Positions 22,205-33,869 of a stretch of DNA of 64,000 nucleotides are shown in pieces. Every line of letters begins with the position of its first letter. The first letter of the stretch is position 1. The position numbers and the translations under genes were made by a program. The stretch is taken from contig OX638134.1 of NCBI GenBank assembly GCA_951804985.1, forward strand, positions 9,135,017-9,199,016. The letters run 5' to 3'. The DNA is from Dryomyza anilis (lineage: Eukaryota; Arthropoda; Insecta; Diptera; Dryomyzidae). The notes under the pieces are model-generated. The model was not told the DNA's origin. It made no database searches and saw only the letters and a program-made list of their open reading frames with translations.

Positions 22205-22395
22205 AAAAAAAAATACTATAAAATCAATAGTTTTTGCTATTATCAATAGGACAAATTATTATTTTAATAGTTAAATATCATTAAATTTTACAAAATACAA
22301 TTAAATTGTGTTTGTGTTTATATGAACATATTTAAATTGTGTATTCTATCGAATCAATAACTGTCCTATTTTAATAGGATTTTTATCTGAGTGTA
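22205..22395. mobile_element. CTCAGA...AATCAATAG MITE, uninterrupted copy
   Basis: About 190 bp. The left part has AATACTATAAAATCAATAG and AATAGGACAAATTATTATTT; the right part has GAATCAATAACTGTCCTATT and ends TTTTATCTGAGTGTA. CAATAGGACA and TGTCCTATT, and ACTCA and TGAGT, are inverted, giving a terminal-inverted-repeat element without coding capacity. Relatives are at 21487, 30340-31045 and 56665. Confidence 0.7.
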
Positions 22396-23405
22396 CTTTA
22401 GTTTTTTTAGAATTCCTGTTGTCCCTTTATTTCATAACAAAGAAACCACTTGTATAATTTTTTTCATTATAAATTCATTAAAAGTTGCGATTGTAGTTTA
22501 GCTAAGGTGTATTAATTGTGAGGGTTTTTAAAATTTGTACATACAAATTATTATAAACTTGTATAAACCAAGTATTCTTTGTATGAATTGGTTTTATTCT
22601 TTAATTTCAATATAATTTATATTTTTATTATCTTACACCAAAAAATAAAAATAATAGCCGAACCAAACGATGACGTAGAATTATATACATCTTACGTACA
22701 ACTGACGAAATTTCGTATTACTTTTAATGATTTTGGCATTTGACGATTATATCATTTTGTCCTAATAAAAATATAGATAATTAGTAATAAAATCATTAAA
22801 TTTCTTAAATAATTCCATCATGATTCATTTTTATTTGACAAAAATAATGTTTAATTTGTACTACTTTTATTTTTTGGGTACAAAGTTGAACTTTCGTTAT
22901 GACGGTGGCGGAATTAGGTACATTTACATTACGGTATTTTCTAACTCTCATATTTTCCAACTTCTCATATTTTCCAACTCAATACAATCGATTTGTTATT
23001 GACTGTTCCAAAATTTAATTTTTAAATCCATAATACACTTTTCTCAGTTTATTTCAAACCAACCATGTAACGAATTTGATTTTTACTGTCAAATATTTGA
23101 ATTTCGATTTAAAGAGAATTTCAAAACATTATACATTAATGTACCAAATTTCGTCACGATGAGGAAATATCAACTTTCAACCCAAAGAATGCCAAAAATT
23201 AATTATAAATTAAAAATAAGTAAAAAGTAAAATAAAATTGAAAAAAACTAAATATTAAGCATAAAGAAAACTAACTAAAAACAAAAGAAAAAATAATTTT
23301 AAAAACAAATAAAAACAATATTAAAATAAAAAAATATATTTTAATTAAAATAAATTATAATTATGTATTATAATTAAAATAAATTAGAATTAAATATTAA
23401 ATTAT
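22396..23405. other. AT-rich intron sequence
   Basis: Unique AT-rich DNA with long A-rich low-complexity stretches at 23210-23400. Nothing supported. Confidence 0.35.
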
Positions 23406-23668
23406 ATCGTCGTTGTAGAACTAAAAGTCATCAAAAACATTTTTATGAAAATCTTAAATTTCAACATTGTTGGTAATTATTAGAAAAAGTAATTGATACA
23501 TTTTTAAAATTGAAATACCAATTGATAGACTCACATTTTCTTATCATTTGGTACAAATATTGAGCTCATCGAACAAAAATTGAAAGATATATCAAGATTT
23601 TTGTAAGTGAACAATTGGCATGTTGAAAATGTAGTTGGTGACTTTTAGTTCTACAACGACGATATATT
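23406..23668. mobile_element. ATATCGTCGTTGTAGAA MITE, copy 1
   Basis: About 260 bp with terminal inverted repeats of about 40 bp: left ATATCGTCGTTGTAGAACTA then AAAGTCATCAAA; right TGGTGACTTTTAGTTCTACA then ACGACGATAT. No coding capacity. Copies at 40541-40803 and, degenerate, 31616-31877. Confidence 0.85.
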
Positions 23669-24599
23669 AATAATAATAAATCTGAAAATACATAAAACTA
23701 AAAACAAAAAAAAAATTAAACTAAAAAAAAAACAAAACTTAACATATTAAAAAAATAGAACAAAAATATTAAAAACAATAGAAAATTTTTAAATTATAAA
23801 TTTAAAAAAAAACCTCAAAATTAAGAACTAATATTAATAACCTAATAATAAATAACTAAAATGATCAAAACTAAAAACAAAATATAAACATTTTAAATAA
23901 AAACTAATATTTTATAATAAAAAATAAAATATTATACAGTAGAACTTAAACAAAATAAAAAAATAAACAATAAATTTATAAGTAGAAATTCCAAATTAGA
24001 AACAAAGTAGTTAAAAGCTTCGCATCTAAAACATTCCAGTCAATAATAACAGCTAAGATAACAAATATGAGTAATTGTAACTCTAAAAATAAAAATATAC
24101 TAAGCTGGTATATACTATTTCCACATAGTTACTATTCAAAAATAAGTGCGCAAAATAAATTCATAAACAAATAGCAAAAAACTGGTCTTTCTGCTCTAGC
24201 TGAAAAATGAAAAGAATAAATTAAATAAGATACTTTACAAAAAAATACCAAGCACTCATAATTGCTGGGGATTTCCGTACAAAATGCTGACGCTCCAACA
24301 GTAGATCAGACAAATTGATATTCAAAAGAAACTGAGTCTCACTCAAACACCCCTTCCTATTTAATGTAAATGCTTTAAATAGGAACAATGATAATAATAA
24401 CACTATACAACATGCTTTTTTTGTAATTATAATAAAAATAATAATTATTACATATTATTACACATGTATTATTGCTATATAATTCAAGGGTGAGAATTTG
24501 GATTTTAGATGTTCAGATCTAAATTCGAAAATTTAGAAAATTTATTAGTCTGATATTTAATTTGTACTATGTACATCTTAATCATAAAACATATTCTTT
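23669..24599. other. A-rich low-complexity intron sequence
   Basis: Long A/AAT-rich stretches (23690-23990); nothing else recognised. Confidence 0.35.
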
Positions 24600-26290
24600 T
24601 TCTTATTAAAAAGTAATTACTAAAAAAAAAAAACTATTTAAAAAATTATTTTTCAAGTTTTGATTCAACTATCCTTAAAACTAATATCGACAATCTTTTT
24701 TATATTAAAAATAAATTTTTAAATTAAAATATAAAATTATTAACGTTTTTTAATGGAAACAATTTTTCTAAAGTTCAGTAACTTTTTATTCTAACAAGGG
24801 ACAGACAATTTAAAAACCTCCAAGAGTAAAATATAACCTTAAATAGCCTCTTACCATCGTTTGCATATGTATTAAAAAAATGGAGTATGCAATAAGAATA
24901 AGCTTTTTTTAATTACGTTTATTACTAAAAAAAAAAAAGTTTATGAACATTTTTTAAAGTTTAGATACAAATATCTTAAAAACTAATAATGATATTGACA
25001 TTCCTTTATATATTAAAATTAGCAAGTAATTATAGCTAGTTATTTATGGAACATTTACTTTTTTTATCTTTCAATCCTAATTACTAATAAAATAACTAAA
25101 AAATTATCTAAATTCAAAAAATTTTAAAGTTTAGATACAAATATCTTAAGAACTAATAATGATAATGAGATTCACTTATATATTAAAATTCGACAGTAAT
25201 TATAGCTAGTTATTTATGAAACATTTTCTTTTTTTATCTTTCAATCGTAATTACTAAAAAAATTAATAAAAAAAAATATTTTAAAATCCTAAAATTTTTA
25301 AAGTTCAGATCCAAATATCATAAAAACTAATAATGATATTGACACCTTATATATTATATATTAAAATTAGCCAGTAATTATAGCTAGGTAAATACGAAAC
25401 ATTTTCCTTTTTATCTTCCAATCGTAATTACTAAAAAAATAACTAAACATTTATCTAAAAATCGAAAATTTAGATCAAGTTTAGTTACAAATATCTTAAG
25501 AACTAATAACGATATTGATATTCCCTTATATATTAAAATTAGTCAGTAATTATAGCTAATTAACTGTGAAACGTTTTCTCTTTTCTCTTGCAATCGTAAT
25601 TGCAAAAAAAAATAACTTAAAATACAAGCTTTTTCAAGTTTAGGTACAAAAATCTTTAAAACTAATAATGATAATGACATTCTCTTATATATTATAATTA
25701 GCTAGTTAATCATGAAACATTTTTTTCTTTCGCATTTATTTGGAAAAAAAAAACAAATTAAAAAATCTCAAAAATCCAAAAATGTTTTAATTTAAATGCA
25801 AATATCTTTAAAATTGATTAAAATATTACCATTCTCTTATATATTAAAATTAGCTAGTTAATTATAACTAGTTAATCATAAAAGATTTTCTCTTTTCTCA
25901 TTAAATCATAATTACCAAAAGAAAAATAAAAAATTAACTAACAAAATTAAATTTTTTAAAGTTTATATCCAAATATCTTAAAAACTAATAGTGATATTAA
26001 CATTCACTTATATATTAAAATTAGACATTTAATCATATCTTATTATTAAGTAAACATTTGTTCTTTTTTCATTATATTGTAATCACATAAAAAAATATTG
26101 AATGTGATATGAAAAATTCAAAATTTATCAAGTTTAGTTACAAATATCTAAAAAACTAATAACGATATTGAAATTTTCTTTTATATTAAAATTAGCTTTA
26201 TGAATTGGAGGAGAAATTATGTTTAAATTTTTTTTTAATACAACTTTTATAAAGTTCTGTAATTATTCTATTCACAAAAGTGACTAATAA
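24600..26290. repeat. Satellite-like array with about 170-bp monomer
   Basis: The landmark CAAATATCTTAAAAACTAAT recurs, with variation, at 24968, 25138, 25312, 25488, 25647, 25799, 25970 and 26141 (spacings 152-176 bp). Each is followed by TTATATATTAAAATTAG and TAATTATAGCTAGTTA motifs. A more distant unit lies near 24668. Monomers are diverged, so the array looks old. A stray similar unit occurs near 29640-29700. Confidence 0.8.
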
Positions 26291-27500
26291 GTGGCCAAAC
26301 TTTCGATTGGATTTATCTTAAAAGTAATACGTATTATTAAAGAAAACTAAGTATGCATTTAAAATCATCATTCACAAATAAAATTATAGAGTAAAAATTG
26401 TGTTGAGTAGTGTTATTAATTACTGGGACTTTTTGTTTTGCTCAATAACTAGAAATCATGAAGATCAATTGCATTTAAAAGCATATTTTCATGGCATTAG
26501 CATAAAATTGTTATTATTGTTTATGTACAAATCATTTGTAAAATTCTATTAAAATTATATACATTTTTTTATGATTATTTCCGCTATAATTAGCATTGCT
26601 TATTTATTTAATTTAACGCTCTCTCGCGCTCTCAGTTTGTAGTTTAAACAATTATTTTATTTTTTTTACATTGCAAAACTTTAAAGCTCATTAGCACGTT
26701 TCACACTAGATAACTTTTGGATGACTCATGAGCTACTCTATTGTGCTGTACATAGTTTTTACCTTTTTTTTTACTATTTTGAGTGCTTTGAATAATTGCT
26801 TATTTAGGTTACGCTCAATAATGATCATTATCTGTTGCGAAAAAGCACCATCCATTGGTTATACTATGCTCTGAAAGTAAATAAGTCGTCACTTGTTTTA
26901 ATTATTTAAGAAAAAAAAAAAAAACATTCATTAGTCAGTTCTTATCAGCATTTTATTGAGTTTTTTTATTATAATTTTTTTTTTTAATTTAACCTTGTCT
27001 CAGACAGCGATCGTCAATTATTAAATTGTACGTGCATGTTTTGGAATTCGTTTTCGATCGAAAGGCAAATACTTCACTGAATAAAATAGAATTGAATACG
27101 TACCACAATATTTGTACGATTTGAATTCAATGGAAAAACGTGAATTTTGTTTTTAAAAAATTAAATTCTGAAACAGCAACAAAAAAATTTAATTGAAATT
27201 CAATAATTAAATTAATTACGTTCCACTTCACTTGCACTTGTTGGTACAAGGTATTGTGGAAAGTAAAGTATTGTAGAAAAATGTAAATTTAACACTGAAT
27301 AATCAAATTCTAGATTTTTATACCACATTGATTGAATGCTGACACATGCCTGAATATATCACCTAAATGATTTACAAAAAAAAATCTTAAATGCAAAAGA
27401 GTTACTTTAATGCATGAGCACACGAAAACGAACTGTGTCTATTAGAAATTGTTATAGCCCTAGTTGTAATTTACCCTATTAGAAAAGAAAGATCATATTT
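26291..27500. other. AT-rich intron sequence
   Basis: Mostly unique; includes a slightly less AT-rich part (26580-26900). No gene or clear repeat seen. Confidence 0.3.
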
Positions 27501-27648
27501 AACATGTAACTGATCGGTTTATAACAAGGTAAAATTACAATGATCAGTTCCCGATCAAGATCATTTCTACCAAGGAAGGACATAAAGAGGAAATGATCAT
27601 TAAATATTTTCCTTGTGATAAACCGATCAATTATCTGAACAACATGTA
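27501..27648. mobile_element. Short foldback element
   Basis: AACATGTAACTGATCGGTTT then ATAACAAGG on the left pairs with CCTTGTGATAAACCGATCAA then TTATCTGAACAACATGT on the right, around GATCA-rich centre sequence. MITE-like; family unknown. Confidence 0.55.
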
Positions 27649-28049
27649 GTGTTCAGGATCGTGTTAATTCGAATGAGCAAAAGTTAAAAACGTCAAAAAT
27701 AGTCAAATATTTATAAAGTGAGGAAAAAGAAGGAAAATACTTTTATTATGTAGTCATCTCAACGTAAAATAATAAACTGTAGTCCATATTATAGTCAAAA
27801 TTCAAAATTTCAAAAACTAAAAACTATATTTTATTGTAGTTGAACAACTAATGGCAAAAACTATAAATTTTAATAAAAACAAAATTTATAAATTCTTTAA
27901 TTAAACTACTTTACAAAACGAGTACACATTTTTTATGTTCACATCCCACACCTTAATTCTATATAATTCGTGGGTGCTAATTTTGATTGCATACTCTTTA
28001 TTTTCTATTACATCATATTTTTAAGAAAATTGTTATCGAAATTATAGGT

Positions 28050-28283
28050 CTTAGGCTCAGTTTTTCAGTGCAAGCTTAAACTTAGTTTAAACCTTTCCAA
28101 ATATTTAACATGTCTATAATTCCTAATCAAAACGGTCGAGTGTCTTTAAATTTTACAGAAAGGTACACAATTAATAATCAGTTAATATGGCATTTTAAAT
28201 ATTTGTAATATTTAAACCGAAATTATATCTAGTTTAAACTACGTTTAATTTGAAAATGTGACTGAAAAACTGACCCTTATTAG
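28050..28283. mobile_element. CTCAGTTTTTCAGT MITE
   Basis: Left end TTAGGCTCAGTTTTTCAGTG with AAACTTAGTTTAAAC; right end GTTTAAACTACGTTTAATTT and ACTGAAAAACTGACCCTTAT. The two ends are inverted repeats over about 20 bp plus an inner pair. About 230 bp, non-coding. Confidence 0.75.
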
Positions 28284-28929
28284 AATTAAATAAATATAGT
28301 TCCTTACACAACTAGTTTGCTAAAAAAACAAAAATGCAATTTTTCTTTTAATTGTCAAGACTAAATACAGTTTTCAAATAAATACTAATATACCGATATG
28401 TTTTTATAATATTTGAATTTAAACTCGAAAATTTTCGATTTTGTTAGACTATTTTTTGTTGATTTTTTAGCATTTCAGAACTAACAATAAATCAGAAAAA
28501 ATGTATGGGTATACGAGCATAGTCAAAACTAAAAATTCATTCTTAAAATAGGCTACACATTTTCCGTCAAAAATTTACAATTTATAAAAGTTTTAAATAC
28601 TTATATATATTTTACCGAATATTTAATGAAATGTTTAATATACTAATAGCAAAAAACTGATTAAGAAAATATATTTTAAGATTGATATTTTCAGATTACA
28701 TGTATAAGTAATTTTATAGAAAATTTACAATATTAAAGATTACACAATATTATGTTCAGAGGGTATATTTTAAAAAGCAAAGCATATGGGCATTTCCAGA
28801 AAAATTAAAAAAACATGACAAACATCTGGAAAATTGAATAGTACTTCACTTTTTATTTCGTCATAATTATTATTAATATTGTCATATACAAAATTATTTT
28901 TTAGTTAAAAATCTTAGTGCAAATTTCCA

Positions 28930-29290
28930 CTTCCGGAATTATTCTGCGATTTATTACAAAGTAACTGTAAACTTTAGGAACAAAGTGCTCATATACAAAA
29001 ATAAAGTAAATTGCCTCAACTATGTCCTGAGATATTTCAAAAAAATATATTGTACGCAAAAAGTAGTTTTAGAATAAAAATAGTATTGGTAATTTCTATA
29101 CGGATTTTTTTTTCTCGTCCGTTCTGTGATTTATAAAGAAAAAACTATACATTTTAGGAACAAAGTGTAAATAAATTAAGAAAGCACATGATTTCAGCTA
29201 TTTTTTAAAAATATTTCAAAATAATAATTTTCTCGCAAAATGTGCTGAATTTTTGGCATTTCCATATGAACCTCGATATTTACTTCTGTT
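28930..29290. repeat. 180-bp tandem duplication
   Basis: GATTTATTACAAAGTAACTG and the following TTTAGGAACAAAGTG (ending near 28990) recur 180 bp downstream as GATTTATAAAGAAAAAACTA with TTTTAGGAACAAAGTG (to 29170). Flanking ATATTTCAAAA and CGCAAAA motifs are shared too. Two diverged copies. Confidence 0.6.
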
Positions 29291-29806
29291 TTTGTCCCTT
29301 CTGGAACGCCCACTATTTTATTTATATCTCTTGATCGTTGATAGTTAGTTTGGACTATGCTCTTGATATTGTTTATTGTTTATCATTGATCTTTAATACT
29401 AAAGAAAAATTGTATAAGAAAGTATTTATTATTGAAATTTTATTATATAAAAGATGACCAAACTAAAGTTCACAGGGCATATTTTTTTAAAAGTAGAGTA
29501 TATTAGAAAAAAGTTTGTAATTTTAAAAATTAGCTTGGACTATGTTTGTATAAAGATAAATCATTTTCTTGTTTATCATTAGGAGTAAAAAATCAGCCAA
29601 AAATAGTATACATAAAATTAAAATATTTCATTTTTAAATTAAAATATCTTAAAAACGTATATGAATATTAGCATTCATTAGAATATTAAAATTAGTCTTG
29701 GCAATTATAAAAATAATTGCGTTTAAAGATTTTTTGCAAAACTCTTTTTTAATAGTACCAATATTTTTTTTTCTTAAAGCCCTTACGTAAAAGAAAAAAC
29801 CTGAGT

Positions 29807-30091
29807 ACACAGAAAAATAATCGACGTAAATATAGCAACCGATATTAATTATATAATTATATAATATAATAATATTCATTAATCAATCCAACAATTAAAT
29901 TCACTAATTTAATGAAAACATTTCGTTAAATCAGCAATTCCGTTTGCTAATATGAATATTTGTACGTCAATGCAGCAAATAATTTAGGCGGCGCAAATGT
30001 AGCAAATGTTTTCATTAAATTAGTGAATTTAATTGCTGAATTGATTAATGAATGCAATTAACATTTACGTAAATTATTTTTTTTCTGTGCA
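29807..30091. mobile_element. ACAGAAAAATAAT foldback MITE
   Basis: Left ACACAGAAAAATAATCGACG (then TAAAT) and right ACGTAAATTATTTTTTTTCT (then GTG) are inverted. Inside, CATTAATCAATCCAACAATT then AAATTCACTAATTTAATG pairs with CATTAAATTAGTGAATTTAA then TTGCTGAATTGATTAATG. The element is close to a complete 285-bp hairpin. Confidence 0.75.
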
Positions 30092-30263
30092 TGTAGTTAA
30101 AATCAGCACCTACGAATTTTATAGAATTGTTGTTGAGATATCCATAAGAAAAAAGCGTGTTGAGTAGAGTTATTTTGCATACTGTTTTTCTTAAATTTTA
30201 TATATTAAAAAATATTATCCGATATTTAATATAATTTGGGGGCTTTTTTCTTTTTCAATGGTT

Positions 30264-31045
30264 ATCAATCGAATTCAATATCTTTGTAACGAATTCAACT
30301 GGAATTTCTGATCATTTCAATTGAAAGTATACTCAGAAAAAAAATACTATAAAATCAATAGTTCTTCGCTATTAATTTGTAGGCTTTTTAGTTTTTCAAT
30401 GTTTTAGAAGTAGATTTTTTAATATTAAATTCAGGGTTTTCAATCGAATTCAATATCTTTAGAACGAATTCAACTGGAATTTCTGATCATTTCGATTGAA
30501 AATATACTCAGAAAAAATACTATAAAATCAATAGTTCTTCGCTATTAATTTGTAGGCTTTTTTTGTTTTTCAATCTTTTAGAAGTAGATTTTTCAATACT
30601 AAAATCAGGGTTATCAATCGAATACCATATCTTTGGAACGAATTCAATTGGAATTTCTGATCATTTCAATTGAAAGTATACTCAGAAAAAATACTATGAA
30701 ATCAATAGTTTTTTCTGTGAATTTTTTGGTTTTCAATATTTTAGAAGTAGATTTTTCAACACTAAATTCAGAGTTTTCAATCTTATTCAATATCTTTCGA
30801 ACGAATTCAATTGGAATTTCTGATCATTTCAATTGAAAGTATATTCAGAAAATAATACTATAAAATCAATAGTTTTTTGCTTTTAAAATTAGTCAATTGG
30901 ATATATTATTTTAATAGGTAAAAAAAAATATTAAATACTAATAAATTGTTTTTGTGTTTAAATGAAAATATTTATTTTGTTATATACTATTGAATCAATA
31001 ACTGTCCTATTGAACAGTTTTAATACCAAATTTTTCTGAGTGTTC
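30264..31045. repeat. MITE end tandemly amplified (about 175-bp unit)
   Basis: CAATCGAATTCAATATCTTT marks unit starts at 30266, 30441, 30615 and 30778 (periods 175, 174, 163). Each unit carries AATTTCTGATCATTTCAATT followed by CTCAGAAAAAATACTATAAA and ATCAATAG, the left terminus of the MITE family seen at 22205. After the last unit the element continues to its right end (GAATCAATAACTGTCCTATT, then TTTTTCTGAGTG) at about 31043. The left end plus about 80 bp of flank was thus multiplied in tandem. Confidence 0.75.
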
Positions 31046-31446
31046 ATTAGAACATTTTTATACAAAAATAATTATATAAAAAATGAATACAACTTTTAAT
31101 GCTTTTTATGTAGAAGCAACTAAATATTACTTTAAATAATTTACATACGTTCAAGATCATCTGCAAAAAGTGATCAATATACAATTAGCATTATTTTTAT
31201 AATAAGTATTCAATAAAAAATACAATTTATGCTCATTAAAAACTCTTTAATACGTTTACAAAGTAATTAAAAAAAAACCCAACTTCTGTCACAATCATCT
31301 CTTCGAACTTAAGAACATTAATAGCTTTTTAAACAGCATTGTTTGAGAACCCCTGTCGCTGGCAACGTTAAGATCTCAGAAATAACTTCGTATTAAATAC
31401 TATGCATTTCTCGTTTTGCAGATCATTACAACGACGTTCGCTCAAG

Positions 31447-31573
31447 ATGCAACAACCGGGAAAATTCTTTAGTCTGCAGCTGTTGGTGCTACTCGGTGCT
31501 ACGAGTCTTTTTATTGGCGCAGATGCAGATAGTTTATCAGTTATCGGCGATGTAACGATACGTGTTACCGACA
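31447..31573 (+). CDS. Hendecad-repeat secreted protein, coding exon 1 (signal peptide)
   Basis: Starts at ATG 31447 after a TTTTGCAG acceptor (31414-31421) and 25 nt of leader. It encodes 42 residues plus one base and ends at a consensus GTAAGT donor (31574-31579). The peptide begins MQQPGKFFSLQLLVLLGATS and is a clear signal peptide (hydrophobic core at residues 9-24, probable cleavage near GADA-D), followed by the start of the mature chain. The phase-1 end fits the exon at 35155 exactly: A plus AC gives Asn. The intron between is 3.6 kb and full of MITEs and repeats. Confidence 0.8.
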
Positions 31574-31615
31574 GTAAGTAGAGTTGTTTGTGATTTAAAT
31601 ATTTTACGTTTCACT

Positions 31616-31877
31616 AAAGTCGTTGTAGAAATTAAAAATAATCTCAAATTACAATGTATAAAAATTATTTAAATTCTGAGAATTTTATAATCAATAAAGT
31701 CAATATTTATAGCAAATAAAATTAATTTATTATAATACAAAAAATTAAAGAAAATATATCAAAAAAATATATATATAAAAAATGCATCAATCTATTGAAT
31801 GGCATTTCTATAAGTTCATTTATTTTTAAATATTATTAAATATTTGTTTAGTTTTATTTCTATAACGACGATATTTC
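31616..31877. mobile_element. GTCGTTGTAGAA MITE, degenerate copy in intron
   Basis: Left AAAGTCGTTGTAGAAATTAA, right TTATTTCTATAACGACGATA then TT: the same terminal motif and the same ~260-bp size as 23406-23668. A lone right-end-like fragment (TTTTAATTCTACAACGACAT) also lies near 33398. Confidence 0.6.
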
Positions 31878-32213
31878 ATAATCACACATCAGTGCATTAT
31901 TCATTTGTATTACTTTATTATTACTTAATATACATTATACATATTCAAAGCATTATCAATTTAAAAATATCATCGCACAAAAAAATAAATTCTGTCACAC
32001 GACAATCTAACAGTCAGAAAAAATGTACGATTTTAATGAGATTCGGTCGTTTGAATTCACACGAGTCACACGAAAATGTAACTGTCAGAAAAAAAAAATA
32101 TATATATTTTTGAATTAAAACTTTTTAAGTTCAAATTTTTAGTTAGATTTAAAACGAAAAACGTGGGGCGCATCCAATATAATATTATCTTATTTCACAT
32201 GTTTTTCATTTTA

Positions 32214-32481
32214 AAGCTCGAATCACACGATTGACTAAATCGTATCAATTTCAGTTTGCATCAATTCAAAAATTGATGTATGTTGTTGACGCTCGAGTCA
32301 TCCACAAAAATTGTTGCAATTTGGTTGATTTTTTTCAATTTTTATATTGAAATTGACACAAAAATATAAATTTTAAATTGATAAAAAATTGCGGCAACAG
32401 GAAATTTCCCATCATTTATTGATATTCGACAAAATGTTGTTGATTGTTAATGCTTTGCATCAATCGTGTGATTCTAGCTTA
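32214..32481. mobile_element. GAATCACACGATTGA MITE
   Basis: Left AGCTCGAATCACACGATTGA and right TCAATCGTGTGATTCTAGCT are about 20-bp terminal inverted repeats. Both ends abut TTAA (32211-32214 and about 32479-32482), which may be a TTAA target duplication as in piggyBac-type elements. Non-coding, about 268 bp. Confidence 0.7.
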
Positions 32482-32615
32482 AATCTTCACCTTAAAAACG
32501 TTGTTTATTAAAAAAATATTTTTTATTTAAACTATTTTTTAAAGTTTCTACTTTACAAGTAAACACAGCTCGACAATTGAAACAAAACTTTGTGGCATAT
32601 GTGTACCTTTTAAAT

Positions 32616-33160
32616 TACCACTGACACCAGTGAGGCAACCTAGTGTTCTTTAGTTCCAAAGCGGTGGCTAAGAACATGTGTGGAACATACTCAGTAATAA
32701 GTCGCAATGTTGTCATATATAAGTTATACATTGTTTTAATGATACATACACAATCATGGGCAGTGCTTATATTGTTGCTATTAGGTGCCAAAATAGTGGC
32801 AAATTATTAAATGTATTATTTTCCATATAAGTTGTAAGCATAGAATGAAGAACCTTATAAACGTAGTATTTGTGGCAACTGAGCCTTGCATCGGGGCTTT
32901 TTGGCTGGCAATTGGGTGGCAAATTACCAATAAAAAAAAAAGCAGTTACCACTGACACCAGTGTTTCAAACCAGTGTTCTTTGGTGGCTAAAACATGTAT
33001 GAAACATACACAGCAATAAGTTACAATGCATGATATATAAGTTATACATTCTGATAATGAAACATACACACTCATGGGTGGTGCTTACTTTGTTGCTATT
33101 AAGTGGCAAAACTGTGCCAAATTATTAAATGTATTATGTTTCATTTATGTTCCGGCCTTT
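32616..33160. repeat. 331-bp-spaced tandem duplication
   Basis: TACCACTGACACCAGTG starts both copies (32616 and 32947). Each continues with CAGTAATAAGT or CAGCAATAAGT, ATATATAAGTTATACATT, CACAATCATGGG or CACTCATGGG, GTTGCTATTA and AAATTATTAAATGTATTAT. About 230 bp of each unit is clearly alike. Confidence 0.7.
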
Positions 33161-33345
33161 AATCGAATTTAATATAAAATTTGGAAACAAACGATGTTGA
33201 ATTCGATGTTACAATATCTTTTAATTTTGATTTTTGAATAATATTATGAATAATTTTTATTGTGACATCGAATTAAAAATCGTTTGTTTACAAATTTTAT
33301 TTGAAATTCGTTCGTAATTGGATCGAATGTCGCAACATGAACCAT
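33146..33345. mobile_element. AAACAAACGAT foldback element
   Basis: ATAAAATTTGGAAACAAACG then ATGTTGAATTCGATGTTACA on the left is inverted in TGTGACATCGAATTAAAAAT then CGTTTGTTTACAAATTTTAT on the right. Outer ATGTTCCGGC and GTCGCAACAT are weaker inverted ends. MITE-like. Confidence 0.6.
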
Positions 33346-33869
33346 AGCGTTTATTTTTGTAAACCCTAAATTAAAAGTTTTTAAAGTTTATTAAACAAGT
33401 TTTAATTCTACAACGACATTAGCATAACTTAATATCTTTAAATCTATGAAAGACCTTGAGCCTGCAAAAAGTATATTTTTGCAATAACTCTATTTTAGGT
33501 CGAAAAACAAACAACAATTTAATCTATGGATTTTTTAAAAAATAGCACTTTTAAATTCAAAATCCCTATAACATAGGCATTATTACACCTAAATTCAGTT
33601 AGTAGCTTTATAAGTTTCATTATTCATTGCTGTTTTATTGGAAAAATTATTAATTGCATAGATGTACATATTATTATAATATTGTAGTAATTTAATTAAT
33701 GAGCAAAGTATTTTAATTATACACGTTCACATTTGAATTTAATCATTTTTTAATTTACGCTCATTGCCAAGCATAATCTCATATAATTATAAATTTCATA
33801 TATATTTTTCTCTTTATCATAATCATCTCAAATATTAGCTTATGATTTATTTTCATTTCATAATTCTCA

